From Plenodomus lindquistii (taxonomy: Eukaryota; Ascomycota; Dothideomycetes; Pleosporales; Leptosphaeriaceae): a stretch of DNA of 64,000 bases. The DNA lies in NCBI GenBank assembly GCA_025504975.1, contig JANUWI010000011.1:186001-250000 (forward strand). Reading direction: 5' to 3'. Below the pieces are notes generated by a model. It was not told where the DNA came from and made no database searches. It saw only the letters and a program-made list of their open reading frames with translations. The translations under genes and the position numbers were made by a program. This document shows, one piece after another, positions 54,654 to 64,000 of this stretch (position 1 is its first letter; each line of letters starts with the position of its first letter).

Positions 54654-55237
54654 GACTGCGCTGCGCTGTCAGACCGTCAGCCCCTTGGGCACCAACGCGA
54701 CCGCATAGTCATGCCAGCGGTGTACGTACGACAGCTGGGTGACGAGACTAGATCGAAATGATCAATGGCGTTTTCATGTGGATAGGTGGGAGCGTGGGTA
54801 ACGAATATACCAATTTGTGATTTGCAAACGTCGTGATGTGCCCATTGCGCCAGTCTGCACTCCCCTTGCAGTTCTCTTTAGTGTTCGGCGTGTGCAAGTA
54901 TTGTAAGCGATTATTGAGAGAGGAAGGTGTGAAAATAGTGCGATCTCTGGGATCTAGCTCTGGTTCTTTGTATACATTTTACAGCTTCATACACCTCACC
55001 ACCGCGCTATGCGTATACGGTGCTGGGTACGTCGATATAATGCAAAACGCCCTCTTGTAAGGTCCTCGCCAGCAAATCAAAATAATGGTATAAAGTACGT
55101 CTTGAACTTGCCAATCAGCCCTAGCCCAAGCCTGTTCCCATCCCGGTTCACCAACCACCTTAATCCACGACACATCTCATGCTCGCCACCCATTACTATT
55201 CTTCTACTGTCGTGTATCGTTCGTCGACTGAACGTTC
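54654..55237. other. Convergent 3' flanks of SERF and cupredoxin genes
   Basis: About 580 bp between converging genes. There is no gene and no recognisable element. Confidence 0.5.
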
Positions 55238-56092
55238 TTATGCGATCATACCGGCAAAGCCACCGAAGTTGTTGACAGCAGCGTTGGCGGGGAAGGCGTT
55301 GACGCCGCACAGGCACTGGCACGTGCAAGCCTGTCCCTGACCATCCTGGCCGACACCGTCAACAACCTGAGCGCCACCTGGTGGTGTACCAGTGGCAACT
55401 GCGCCAGCACCGGCTTCGACGGTGACGGTGCTAGGGGCGGCAGCCGCGCCGGGGTCGACGTTTTGGAGGTCACCGGGGACGAGCGTGGTGCCGTTTGTGC
55501 TAATTGCGAGTTGCTTGAATGCGGCCATTGTCTTGTCGCCAGTGGTCGCGGCGTTGATGCTCATTACCATGCCTTTGCCGCAATGGATTCCGTTTTGTTG
55601 TTTGCAGTAGAACCCTGGGGATGCTAGTTAGCACAGTGCAATGAGACAAGGTATAAGCATAGATGTAGGCTTACAAAGAGGATCGGTTGTCTCAACAGTC
55701 ATGTTCCAGGTCACGCCGGCTTTGCCTTCGGGATTGGGCATGAAGCCAGAGTCCATGCCTCCGTCCATCTTGCGGCACGGGTCTTCAAAGGTGGATTGCG
55801 TGGCGGTGTGGTTCTTCTGCATAAAGACGAACATGACCGTGTCACCGATGGCGGCGGTGATGGATTCGGGGTTGTAGCCTAGCACTGGTGCCATGCCCGT
55901 CTCGACAGGCTTAAGACCACCAACGGTGACCTGTGAGGGTTAGCAAGATGCCGAGCGGATGTTATCTGAGCGTTCACTTACAGTATGTACCATTGCGCCA
56001 GCTGGTTCAGCTGGGGCAAGGCTCATGACGTGCATACCTGACTGTGCAGCAGCAAGGCTAGCTGCGATAGGTAGTGCTGCGAAGTACTTCAT
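55238..56092 (-). CDS. Secreted cupredoxin-like copper protein
   Basis: Three exons (56092-55982, 55930-55675, 55614-55238) give 247 residues. MKYFAALPIAASLAAAQS is a signal peptide. The body is a single cupredoxin domain: GYNPESITAAIGDTVMFVF, then NHTATQSTF supplying the first His, and LWFYCKQQNGIHCGKGMVM supplying Cys, His and Met, the standard type 1 copper set. After a Ser/Thr/Gly/Ala-rich linker the C-terminus carries CTCQCLCG (CxCxCxC) and a short, mildly hydrophobic end. Fungal proteins of this extracellular cupredoxin (serine-rich) group are often GPI-anchored, but the tail here is a weak anchor signal. Copper binding or electron transfer at the wall is likely; no enzyme activity can be inferred. 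Confidence 0.9.
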
Positions 56093-56916
56093 TATGAATA
56101 GATTTGCCGGTTGCTTCTTTAGAGTTCGTGAAAAAGAACGTAGACTTGCGCTGCAAGTAATATATAATACGTCGAAAAGATAATCTGTCTGAAGTGGTGA
56201 AGGATTGAAAGGGCACTACGAGGGCCGGCTCGGACAGAGTGGTTGAATAGGAAGAATGAATGGAATGAGAGTGAAGAAACACCGGTACCGAGATGATTAT
56301 GAGGCAGGAATGTAAGTACAGACACTATAGTTGCCTGGGACATCTACGACTTATATCAGTGCATGAAATTGGGGCTCTTGTTGGGTGCCGGGCTGGGCCA
56401 CGCATGTGGCGAAACATTTACACCGCAGCAAACGAGAAAACGGCTGCAAGAATGATCAGATTTTGGCGATGCGCACCCGGTTTGAGTGTTGGCGGGGGTG
56501 GTTCGAAGCCGCAACTGTTGGAGGTGGGTTCGAGAGTGTCGCGGTAGTGTCGCAGATCTGTCTCGCTTCACGCTAAGTGGTCCCTGACTGGACACCGAAG
56601 TCATTGTAGCGTCTTAACACAAGGACATAACCAGTAAAGATGCCTAAAAGGAGAGGCTGGAAGAGACTTTGCCGCATGAAGAACTGACAAGCATCATTTC
56701 GCAAACTGTGTTCCCGAGCGTTGTGAGGCAGATGTCGTCGGCGATCAGCCACCTCGAAGGAGCTAGACATGGTGCTCTATCGTTCTCATTGGTTCAAGGC
56801 AGGGATGATAAAGCCTCCATCTCTTCGCTGGTCCGTCCAGTGCTGGGTATATTTCCAAGATCGTAATTCTCCTGTATGCGTCTCTACGAGTTGTCGTGTT
56901 CTGCGCCATTTGTCGA
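56093..56916. promoter_or_regulatory. Cupredoxin promoter and SMN-gene 3' flank
   Basis: About 820 bp between two minus-strand genes. No gene or clear motif is seen. Confidence 0.5.
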
Positions 56917-57678
56917 CTATTGGTGCGGTGTGGCGTCCTTTGATACTTGTTGCTGTCCTGCATGCAATCCAGTATAATAACCAGCATAGTACCACGACAT
57001 CATGATGTTTTTAAGATTTTCATCCTGAACTATCAAAACTTAGCATGTTCCGACTGTCAATAGTGTCCCCACAGCGGTCGGGCCAACGTCTGTCAAGTCG
57101 GAAACATACCTGATCCGAGAAGAGCCTGGGGTATGGAAGCACCAAGATTTCCGTTTTGGAGTATGGGGGCCGCGATAGCTGGCGATTGGTTTTGCTGAGG
57201 CTGGGTAGGTTTGGGTTCCTATTTTGGTCAATCCATGACATGCAGTCATTCGCTGCTTGGGGGGCACTGTACTTGTTGAGGCCGTATGTGACCGGCACCG
57301 TGATCTTCCTCGCTACTTTCTAGATCCATGTCGGCACCTTCTTCTTCCGCATTATCGCTGGACATTGCACTGCCTAGAGGTGTATCGACAGCATCTATCA
57401 GATCTGCATGATCTCTGGTCCGAGTTAGTGTCAGTCTTCGTAGGTGTCTAAAACAGTCTCACACGCGCAATTCTTTGAGTTCCTCCTCGGTGAGAACGTC
57501 TTCGAGCTTCTTGCCAGACTTATGGATGCTGTGGTACTTCTGCTCACGTGTCAGACGTCGATCAGACCAAAGAAACTTATGGTATCACCTTGTACTCGGC
57601 TACAGCATCGTCCCAAGAGTTGATGAGTAGTGAATCGTCCCAGGCATTTGCATCACCCATATCAATGCCTGGAGACAT
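56917..57678 (-). CDS. Survival motor neuron (SMN)-like protein, Tudor-less fungal form
   Basis: Five exons (57678-57589, 57539-57463, 57414-57273, 57200-57110, 57029-56917) give 170 residues with exact phases. The N-terminus has WDDSLLINSWDDAVAEYKKYHS, the Gemin2-binding segment. The middle is acidic (SSDNAEEEGADMDLESSEED) and then Gln/Pro-rich. The C-terminus has NIMMSWYYAGYYTGLHAGQQQ, the tyrosine-glycine (YG) box that drives SMN oligomerisation. No Tudor domain lies between them, as in fission yeast Smn1 and other fungi. SMN complexes load the Sm ring onto spliceosomal snRNAs, which suits an intron-rich genome. The third intron is 48 bp with donor GTGAGA. The exon 3-4 join (57273/57200) is the least certain, since another donor could be used. 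It diverges from NOP15. Confidence 0.88.
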
Positions 57679-58044
57679 GTTTGCGAAACTTGGCTTGATT
57701 GATAGGTGTATGGTTGGTGATGGAGGTGCTATAAGAAGTTATAAGCGAAAGGCTTCTCTAATTGTTGTTGTTGTTGTTGGAGAGTTGCGGAGTAGCTTTG
57801 GACTCGGGTGAATAGATGTGGAAGCGCAACTGGCGTTGGCGTGTGGTGATGGCAGCAGTGGAATGCCCGTAGGCTGCACAAGTTACATGGACACGGACCT
57901 TGGCGAGGGTGCGCTACCGGTACCTAGCGCGCCTGCCCTCGAAAAAAGTTATGGGTCCAAGCTTGTCCAACTCGAACTTTTCGAAGCGCGCCTGGACTTG
58001 GGCACACGAACCACAACCACGCCAATTGCTCACCACCACAGACA
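57679..58044. promoter_or_regulatory. Divergent promoter region SMN / NOP15 with (TTG)6
   Basis: 366 bp between opposite start codons. It contains a (TTG)6 microsatellite at 57762-57779 and a CCAAT box at 58022-58026, just ahead of the NOP15 start. Confidence 0.65.
57762..57779. repeat. (TTG)6 microsatellite
   Basis: Six perfect TTG units lie in the divergent SMN/NOP15 promoter region. Confidence 0.95.
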
Positions 58045-59749
58045 ATGGCTGCCGAAGACACCAAGGGCAAGAAGCGCAAGGGTGAGTGCCTGGATAGCCT
58101 TACGGGTACGTTCGTTCGTGGGTTCTAATCATTCTCTACAGGCGCCCCAGCTTCATCGCCGAAAGCGAAGAAGGCGAAGAAGTCTGCGGAGGATGCCGTC
58201 GTCGCAAAGCCAGCCAAAGCCGCAAAGGCTGCCCCCAAGGTCCCTGCGCTCACCGAGACCAAGCCGGCTAAGACCAAGGCTGCGCGCAAGCAAGCAGCGG
58301 ACTTCATGGACGTCGACGATGCGCCCGCACCTGCACCCGAAGCTGCCACCAAGACCAAGGGAAAGAAGGCCAAAGCCACCAAGGAGGCCATCGCCGAGGT
58401 ACCTGTAACCGCCACCACGGACACCCAAGTCGTGACCGTCGAGGAAAAGCCCAAGAAGCAAGGGAAAAAGGCCAAGGCCGTCGCTGCTGAGCCTGCGCCT
58501 GTAGCGGACGCCCCAGAGGAGGAGCCGAAAAGGGCAAAGAAGGCGAAGCAAGCAGGCCCAGCGCCTGTCCAAGAGGATGAGGCGCCTGCCCATGTGACAG
58601 TGTCCAAATCGAAATCCAAGAAGGCAAAGGGCAGCAAGCAGGTAGAGACTGAGGAAGTCGTTGCCGAAGTCGCAACTGCAGCAGACGAGGCGGATGATGA
58701 TGACGACGACGTTGACGATCAGACCGCTGCACTTCTTGCCGGATTTGGAAGCGACGACGATTCCGACGATGTTTCCGAGGACATCGCCTTCGACGAAGAC
58801 ATTGCCGTGCCTAAGCTCAACGCCAAGCAGCGCAAGGCGATTGCAAAGGCAGAGCAGGCAGCCAAATCAAATGAACCTGGTGTCATCTATGTTGGGTATG
58901 TACATCCATCTAAGACGACTGCAACAGCCTACTGATGCTTTATACAGTCGCGTACCTCGTGGGTTCTTCGAGAAGCAAATGAAGCAATACTTCTCGCAAT
59001 TTGGCAAGGTCAACCAGTTACGCCTCTCCCGCAACAAGAAGACCGGCGCATCGAAACACTTCGCCTTTGTCGAGTTCGCCTCGTCCGAAGTAGCAGACAT
59101 TGTCGCGAGAACAATGGACAACTACCTACTGTTTGGCCACATTCTCAAGTGCAAGCTGGTACCAGCAGATCAAGTCCATCCTGATCTGTTCAAGGGTGCA
59201 GGACAGCGTTTCAAGGTCGACCCCCTCAACAAGAAAGCTGGCCTCGCCATGGCCCGCGGTGCGGAGCGCAAACAATGGGAAAAACGGGTTGCCTCGGAGA
59301 AGCAGAGGCGGCTGTCAAAGACCAAGATGCTGCAGGAAGAACTAGGCTACGAGTTCACCCCTCCTACCCTGAAGACCGTTCAGGGTATCCCGGCTCTAGC
59401 ATCTGCTCTGGAAGACAAGGTACAGCAACAACTTCTTGAGGAGGTACCGGCTGAGGATGCACCCGTCGCCACGACCAAAACTGCGAAGAAGACCAACGGC
59501 ACAGCTGAGGCCTACCCTGAGCCAGTCGAACCCGCCATCGGCAAAAAAAGCAAGAAGGACAAGAAGCGAAAGTCCGACGTTGCCCTCGAGGCCATCACTG
59601 TCACAGAGGAAATAGTCCCTGAACAGGCCGTCTCCAAGAGCAAAAAGGCAAAGAAGAACGCAAATTCTGACGTAAGCATTGAGGAGACCAAAGTGGAAAT
59701 CGTTGAAAAGCCCAAGAAGGTAAAGAAGGTAAAGAAGGCCAAGGCTTGA
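58045..59749 (+). CDS. NOP15: Nop15-like nucleolar RRM protein (NIFK homologue)
   Basis: Three exons (58045-58081, 58142-58895, 58948-59749) give 530 residues. The first 250 residues are Lys/Ala-rich with repeated KSKKAK-type basic clusters and an acidic stretch (DEADDDDDDVDD). One RRM follows at about residues 260-340, with RNP2 IYVGRV and RNP1 KHFAFVEF, preceded by the LNAKQRKAI segment common to Nop15. After it come FKVDPLNKKAG and KTKMLQEELGYEFTPP, then a Lys-rich tail. Nop15 binds ITS2 in pre-60S particles and is needed for 27S pre-rRNA processing. Human NIFK is the counterpart. The long charged extensions make this protein more than twice the yeast length, but such extensions are usual in filamentous fungi. 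Confidence 0.9.
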
Positions 59750-61087
59750 AGTCGTCGGACTTTCCATCATAAAGGACCTTCTGAACTTTTCAGCACAGAC
59801 TCTCATGACTTTCAAAAGTGTTTGCACGAAGCGCATGCCACTTCTTCCTGTATATTTACAAAGCGCGACAGACAGCGCTATATCCTCACTTGAGGCCTTC
59901 AGAACGCCAAGGTAGCCAGCCGTCTCCAAGTCTTTACGACCATTGATTGTTTCTTCTTATTGCGTTTGCTCTCAGTGCTCCCATTCTAGTCAAAGGCGTT
60001 CAATGTCAGCCCATAACCGCCCCACTTTGCAATCATTGATTACCGCTCCGTCACATGTTTCTGACGTTGACGTTTCTCCGCATGCGGGGTGCATCCGGGA
60101 CGCAGTCACGTAGAGGGGTCCAGATCTGTTGAGGTGGCGTGAGATTATCGTTCACCACCAACATGGTATGTATTGCGTAATACGGATTCCAAAAGTATGG
60201 TGATCACGACCGAGAGATTGGGAGATGGGCGTGATCCAGATGCAGGGCAAATGTGGACTGATGTTGCGTATTCGGGAAGTAACCAGGGTCAATGTGATGA
60301 CTCTGAGCTTAAAAGGACAAGCTGGTCCCGCGTACTTTATACGTTCCAGTGAAACTATCAATACATTTCAACTACCCAACACGAACGCACATTACCAGAT
60401 CATCCGAATGGCTCAAACGCAGTGGCTCACACCCACAGTGGAGAAGACATCTATCACCGGGTCCAGCTCCGCCCCCACGACTATCAATGCTACACAAATT
60501 CCTCAACAGGATAATCGAGATGCATCCTGTACGGAAGACTCGGCCATGTCAACGAACGCACAAGACCGTCCACAAGATCAGCCCAACTCGACACAAAGCT
60601 GGCGACCATCAAGCTCAGGAAGAGATCCATGGTTGTCACCCCATACAGCTGAGCATCAGAAACATGCATGGCACACAACTTCGCTGGGTATGGGGTTGAA
60701 GAGTGTAGGAGATCATTGGGGCTTCCACAGTGCGAGTGCTTCGAGGGAGCACAGTCCTTGTCAGGCGAAGTAGGGTCAGGGCGAGAGGTCGAAATTGAGG
60801 GACGAGCGAGAAGACGGGCATCGTCGAAGAAATCAGGAAAGAAGCAAATTGTAAAGAGTTTCATCCAATGTATGATTACAGGCGCTCTGGTCCAGTAGAG
60901 CAATTTGTTCAACGGAGTGAAGGAAACAGAGTCTCGGGTGGGGAAACCTTGGAGGTAGCATCACGTCGGAATCCCAGAGGGAGCTGGAGTTTCCAAAAGA
61001 TCGATTGTACAAGAATTGAAGTACATCTAGAGCCCGCATATTTGATAACCGTCTGCTATGATTTCCCCACAAGATGCTTTTGCACGT
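59750..61087. other. Convergent region NOP15 / complex I subunit gene
   Basis: About 1.3 kb between converging genes. One possible small coding frame at 60409-60773 is listed separately. Otherwise nothing is recognised. Confidence 0.45.
60409..60773 (+). CDS. Possible small unknown protein
   Basis: An ATG-started 121-codon frame (MAQTQWLTPTVEKTSITGSS...), open further upstream, ends SREHSPCQAK. The product is Ser/Thr/Gln-rich and disordered with a more ordered-looking segment HQKHAWHTTSLGMGLKSVGDHWG near the end. It has a fair start context (CCGAATGGC). I do not recognise a family. It may be a lineage-specific gene or chance. Confidence 0.3.
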
Positions 61088-61910
61088 CTACTTTCTGTAC
61101 CACATCCTCGTAATCTTGGTATGTCTCATCTTCTTCTGCAATTGGAAGATGCCGTACATGAGCGCCTCAGCAGTTGGCGGGCATCCAGGCACGTAGATAT
61201 CGACTGGCACGATCCTGTCGCACCCTCTTGTGACCGAGTAACTGTAGTGGTAGTAGCCTCCTCCGTTGGCGCAGCTGCCCATGGAGATGACCCATCGCGG
61301 TTCGGGCATCTGATCGTAGACCTGCCGCAGCGCTGGTGCCATCTTGTTTGTGAGTGTGCCGGCTACAATCATGACGTCGGATTGTCTGGGCGAGGCACGG
61401 AAAATGATGCCGAGGCGATCCTGATCGTAGCGTGGAGTGGACAAGTGCATCATCTCTACGGCACAGCAGGCAAGACCGAAAGTCATGGGCCACAGCGAAC
61501 TCTGGCGCGCCCAGTTGGCGACTTGGTCGAGTGTGGTTCTGTATGCGCATGTCAGTAAGCCGTGCCCATACGCGCCGCTTCCCAGCCACGTGTGTCTTGA
61601 ACGTACAGCGCATATTGCATGGCACCCTTCTTTCCCTCCTGGCTCGGCAATGGCACCTCCCGCCGCGCCTGCTTCATGGGTGGCGGTGTTCCCGGGTTGC
61701 CTGGGATGATGGCCGGCGATTGCATGCCCGTCGCTTTGTCCGAAGAGCTCGACGAAAGGAAGGCGGCGTTTCCGGCGGCGCGGAGGGGCATCAATGCCGT
61801 GGCGGGTCTCGCTGTAGGCAAAAGTTAGCTTCGAGCGCGGGAAGCTTTTCGGACGGCCGTGACGGACCTCGCAGGGCCATTGAGGCCGCAGACCTTGTTG
61901 TCGACAGCAT
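61088..61910 (-). CDS. nuo-20: NADH:ubiquinone oxidoreductase 20 kDa subunit (PSST/NDUFS7)
   Basis: Three exons (61910-61868, 61811-61607, 61538-61088) give 232 residues. The N-terminus MLSTTRSAASMALRARPATALMP is a mitochondrial presequence. The mature protein carries WARQSSLWPMTFGLACCAVEMMH, RQSDVMIVAGTLTNKMAP, ISMGSCANGGGYYHYSYSV and VDIYVPGCPPTAEALMYG. Cys107, Cys108, Cys172 and Cys202 are the expected ligands of the 4Fe-4S cluster N2, the last electron carrier before ubiquinone in the peripheral arm of complex I. A 315-codon frame happens to run through both introns, but its N-terminal half is in the wrong frame. It shares a 276 bp divergent promoter region with TCA17. Confidence 0.97.
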
Positions 61911-62186
61911 GTTGGCGACGGACACAAGGAAATTGCGACTGGGGAAAGGAATGGAGAGGCAAGGCGTGGGGTGGCGGACGGGCGTCTCTGTCGTGAGGTC
62001 AGTGATGGCACCAGGCAGGCCAGCTGGAGGCGCATGCCAAGCCCGTCGATTAGCTAGCCCATTTCACGGCCCCTTCATTGGTCGAGCGGACGCAGCACCA
62101 CCCCCACCATCACCTTTCCGGAGTAGAGCCATACCCACCAGCAATCATTCTGTTTCTCTTTTCTTATTGGAATCCGACACGGCGCC
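61911..62186. promoter_or_regulatory. Compact divergent promoter nuo-20 / TCA17
   Basis: 276 bp between opposite start codons. Two ATTGG sequences (CCAAT boxes on the minus strand) occur at 62077-62081 and 62166-62170. CCAAT is bound by the HAP complex, which commonly drives respiratory genes in fungi; linking these copies to nuo-20 is inference. Confidence 0.55.
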
Positions 62187-62928
62187 ATGACAGGCAGGTG
62201 AGATACACATACTCGACCGTCTCTCTTGCACGTCCGGCACTGACACCGCCCAGGGTACCCTCCATCGCCTGCATAGGGGTGATTGGCAAGCACGTGAGCT
62301 ACTTGCCTCATCTACGTCTACTCCAGGTCTGAGAAAGATGACAGAACAACCCGCTACACATCTCTCTGTTCCCGGCAGAAGAGCGAGCACCCTTGGAATT
62401 CCAGTTTCTGCTGTCGTCATGCCTCGACATCTTCGAGGCCCGCCTCCCTCACAAGACAGCAGATCAAGACTTTGGACTTCTGCAAGCTGTCGATGAGAGA
62501 CTAGCCATGTATGGCTGGTTGACCAATACCGGAGTCAAATTCGTCATTGTAGTCGACATGGAGGGGAGACCTGCGACCAATCTCGACAGCAAGTCTGCGG
62601 CGGCTGTAGGTCTACGAGATGCAGACATGAAGCCAGTTAGTGGGATTGGTCATTGTGCCTAGTATCTTTCTGACCCTATCAGGCTTTCCGAGCACTACAA
62701 ACCGCATACATCATGTTACTGTAAGCGACTTCCACATTGAGAGATGCTTTGAACCCACGTGCTAATTGCAGCGTCAGACGAAACCCGTTCTATGATCCGG
62801 CAGAGCACTCGCCCATTACAGCTCATGCTGAACATAGGATAGGCTCCACTCAAATTACCAGCCGGAAGTTCATTCGAGAGGTCAAAAGAATCGCTGATGC
62901 ATGGTATCCAAGCGTTGCCAGTATCTGA
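62187..62928 (+). CDS. TCA17: TRAPP complex subunit 2-like (Tca17 / TRAPPC2L)
   Basis: Five exons (62187-62197, 62254-62293, 62345-62635, 62683-62720, 62772-62928) give 178 residues. The first exon holds only 11 coding bases (Met-Thr-Gly-Arg). The protein is a longin-fold sedlin-like subunit: VPSIACIGVIGKHNNPLHISLFP, FLLSSCLDIFEARLPHK, DFGLLQAVDERLAMYGWLTNTGVKFVIVVDMEGR, DADMKPAFRALQTAYIMLL, RNPFYDP and IREVKRIADAWYP at the end. The KFVIV and NPFY elements match TRAPPC2L better than TRAPPC2/Trs20. Tca17 helps assemble or stabilise TRAPPII, the Rab exchange factor at the late Golgi. Confidence 0.92.
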
Positions 62929-63193
62929 TCTGCGTTTGCTGAGCTGTCCTGCATGATACCTGTATGCATTAGCCGGCGTTTTAATCGACTTTTTCTCCTG
63001 CACGTCTTCTTACATTCAAGACGAACTCTGTCATTTGGTTTTGGTAGACATGGGGATCGGGTGATGCATCCACTCCACTCCACATACACACTAGTCTCGA
63101 TTCGAGCCTAGTCTAATGAGAAGGACGATCGACCATTGGGAATCTTGAAGCCATGTTCCATCCAATTCTACTCTTACGAACCAATGCCTCTCA

Positions 63194-64000
63194 ATGTCTT
63201 CTACCGGTGTAACCATCACGAACCCGCTTGTACTCTATCGAAGTCTCATAGCCACGCAAAAGATCCGCCCTGATCCTGCACAACATCGCCTTGGTATGCA
63301 TGACGTCGACCATTCTCCGGGTGCCAAGACTGATCACATCTGCTGACTTTACTTGCAGCACTCCATCTACAGAAATTGTATGACCGCCTGATTGACTATG
63401 AACCGACCACGGAGTACTCGAAACGGCTCCAGCAGCTCAGTCGAGCGGTGGACAGCAGCAGCAACGCACCATTAGCACCTGAAAACCCGCACGTGAATCG
63501 TTTTGGCCGGCAAGGCGTCTGGACATCACTACTTGCTCAGAAAGAGAAAAGAGACTCATTGGCTCTGACGAGAGTTCTGACGGACCATGAGCAAGCTATG
63601 CAACTGCAGAGTCCGAAGGGACTCATGCTTCATGGAGAAGTCGGCACCGGTAAATCGATGCTCATTGATCTATTTCAAGAATGTCTTCCCAACCGTAAAA
63701 AGCGGCGATGGCACTTCAATACCTTCATGCTGGATACCATTTCGCGTTTGGAACAGCTACGTAGGTCTCGATCACTGATGGCCGGACCGGGAGCGGCTCA
63801 GGACGAGTACTCGCTGCTTCTTGTTGCGCGTGATCTTATTGAGAAGTCACCAATCTTGTTCTTGGACGAGTTTCAGTTACCCGACCGTGCGGCGTCAAAA
63901 ATCTTGTCGAACCTGATGACATCGTTCTTCCAGCTCGGAGGAGTTCTCATTGCCACCAGCAACCGCATGCCAGAAGAGTTGGCCAAAGCCGCAGGCATGG
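63194..64000 (+). CDS. AFG1: AFG1/LACE1-type mitochondrial AAA ATPase (partial, runs off the edge)
   Basis: Two exons are visible (63194-63293 and 63359 to the window edge), giving 247 residues without a stop. The start MSSTGVTITNPLVLYRSLIATQKIRPDPAQHRLALHLQKLYDRL is the family opening. It is followed by the Walker A GEVGTGKSM, FMLDTISRLEQLR, the Walker B ILFLDEFQLPD and the sensor-1 ATSNRMPEELAKAAG. The remaining C-terminal part (family members are about 400-600 residues) is outside the window. Afg1/LACE1 is a mitochondrial inner-membrane ATPase that helps degrade misfolded or surplus mitochondrially encoded proteins such as cytochrome oxidase subunits. The start lacks a strong presequence, so an upstream start cannot be ruled out. 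Confidence 0.92.

Noticed and set aside
61088..62035. A single 315-codon unspliced frame for the complex I subunit
   Set aside because: Only its C-terminal half is the real protein. The true N-terminus is in another frame and needs two introns, which restore the presequence and exact phase.
1..64000. CRISPR arrays, bacterial operons, riboswitches
   Set aside because: No spaced direct-repeat arrays were seen, and the spliced genes show that this is eukaryotic nuclear DNA.

Overview
The window is nuclear DNA from a filamentous ascomycete (Pezizomycotina). The evidence is many short spliceosomal introns (about 48-300 bp, GT-AG, often with CTAAC/CTGAC-like branch sites), both strands densely used, and fungal forms of recognisable proteins: a Pho81 CDK inhibitor with SPX, ankyrin and GDPD-like parts, a Tudor-less SMN, and a Kgd4/YMR-31 protein. 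Dothideomycetes is my best guess from the style of the proteins, but this is inference. I rebuilt gene models by joining exons whose phases match. For most genes the spliced length is an exact multiple of three and agrees with the family.

Layout. 1-4043 holds nothing recognisable. 4044-6437 (-) is a C2H2 zinc-finger protein with a repeat-rich 2.6 kb upstream region. 9043-10501 (+) is the YVH1 phosphatase. 11726-12330 (-) is a DUF1857 protein, 13203-13828 (-) ribosomal protein L31 and 14345-16278 (-) an ADCK1/Mcp2-type mitochondrial ABC1 protein. 16886-20482 (-) is PHO81 and 21855-25470 (-) exportin CRM1. SEC23 (26760-29338, +) diverges from CRM1. After a 3.3 kb gap comes a fungal protein of unknown function (32649-34262, -). 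A complete Tc1/mariner-superfamily transposon (36571-38383) follows. Then come a polynucleotide kinase/phosphatase (39058-40985, -), Mediator MED18 (41557-42433, -) and, diverging from it, KGD4 (42907-43319, +).

43320-50637 is gene-poor and holds only a secreted proline-rich DPBB protein (45772-46644, -). It is followed by a SOK1/TCP11 protein (50638-53571, +), a SERF-like protein (54209-54653, +), a secreted cupredoxin (55238-56092, -), an SMN-like protein (56917-57678, -) divergent with NOP15 (58045-59749, +), the complex I PSST subunit (61088-61910, -) divergent with TRAPP subunit TCA17 (62187-62928, +), and the start of an AFG1 ATPase that runs off the edge (63194-64000, +).

Most genes are single-copy housekeeping loci for nuclear export, COPII/TRAPP traffic, transcription, ribosome biogenesis, snRNP assembly, DNA end repair, respiration and phosphate signalling. 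They do not form a metabolic or defence cluster. The accessory content is the transposon, two secreted proteins and several long gene-free stretches. I did not find a convincing undescribed multi-gene system. The most notable points are the transposase with a roughly 90-residue insertion between its first two catalytic acidic residues, a start codon split by an intron in PHO81, a CRM1 with threonine at the leptomycin-B cysteine position, a CxCxCxC tail on the cupredoxin, and a G-quadruplex-capable hexamer array upstream of the zinc-finger gene.
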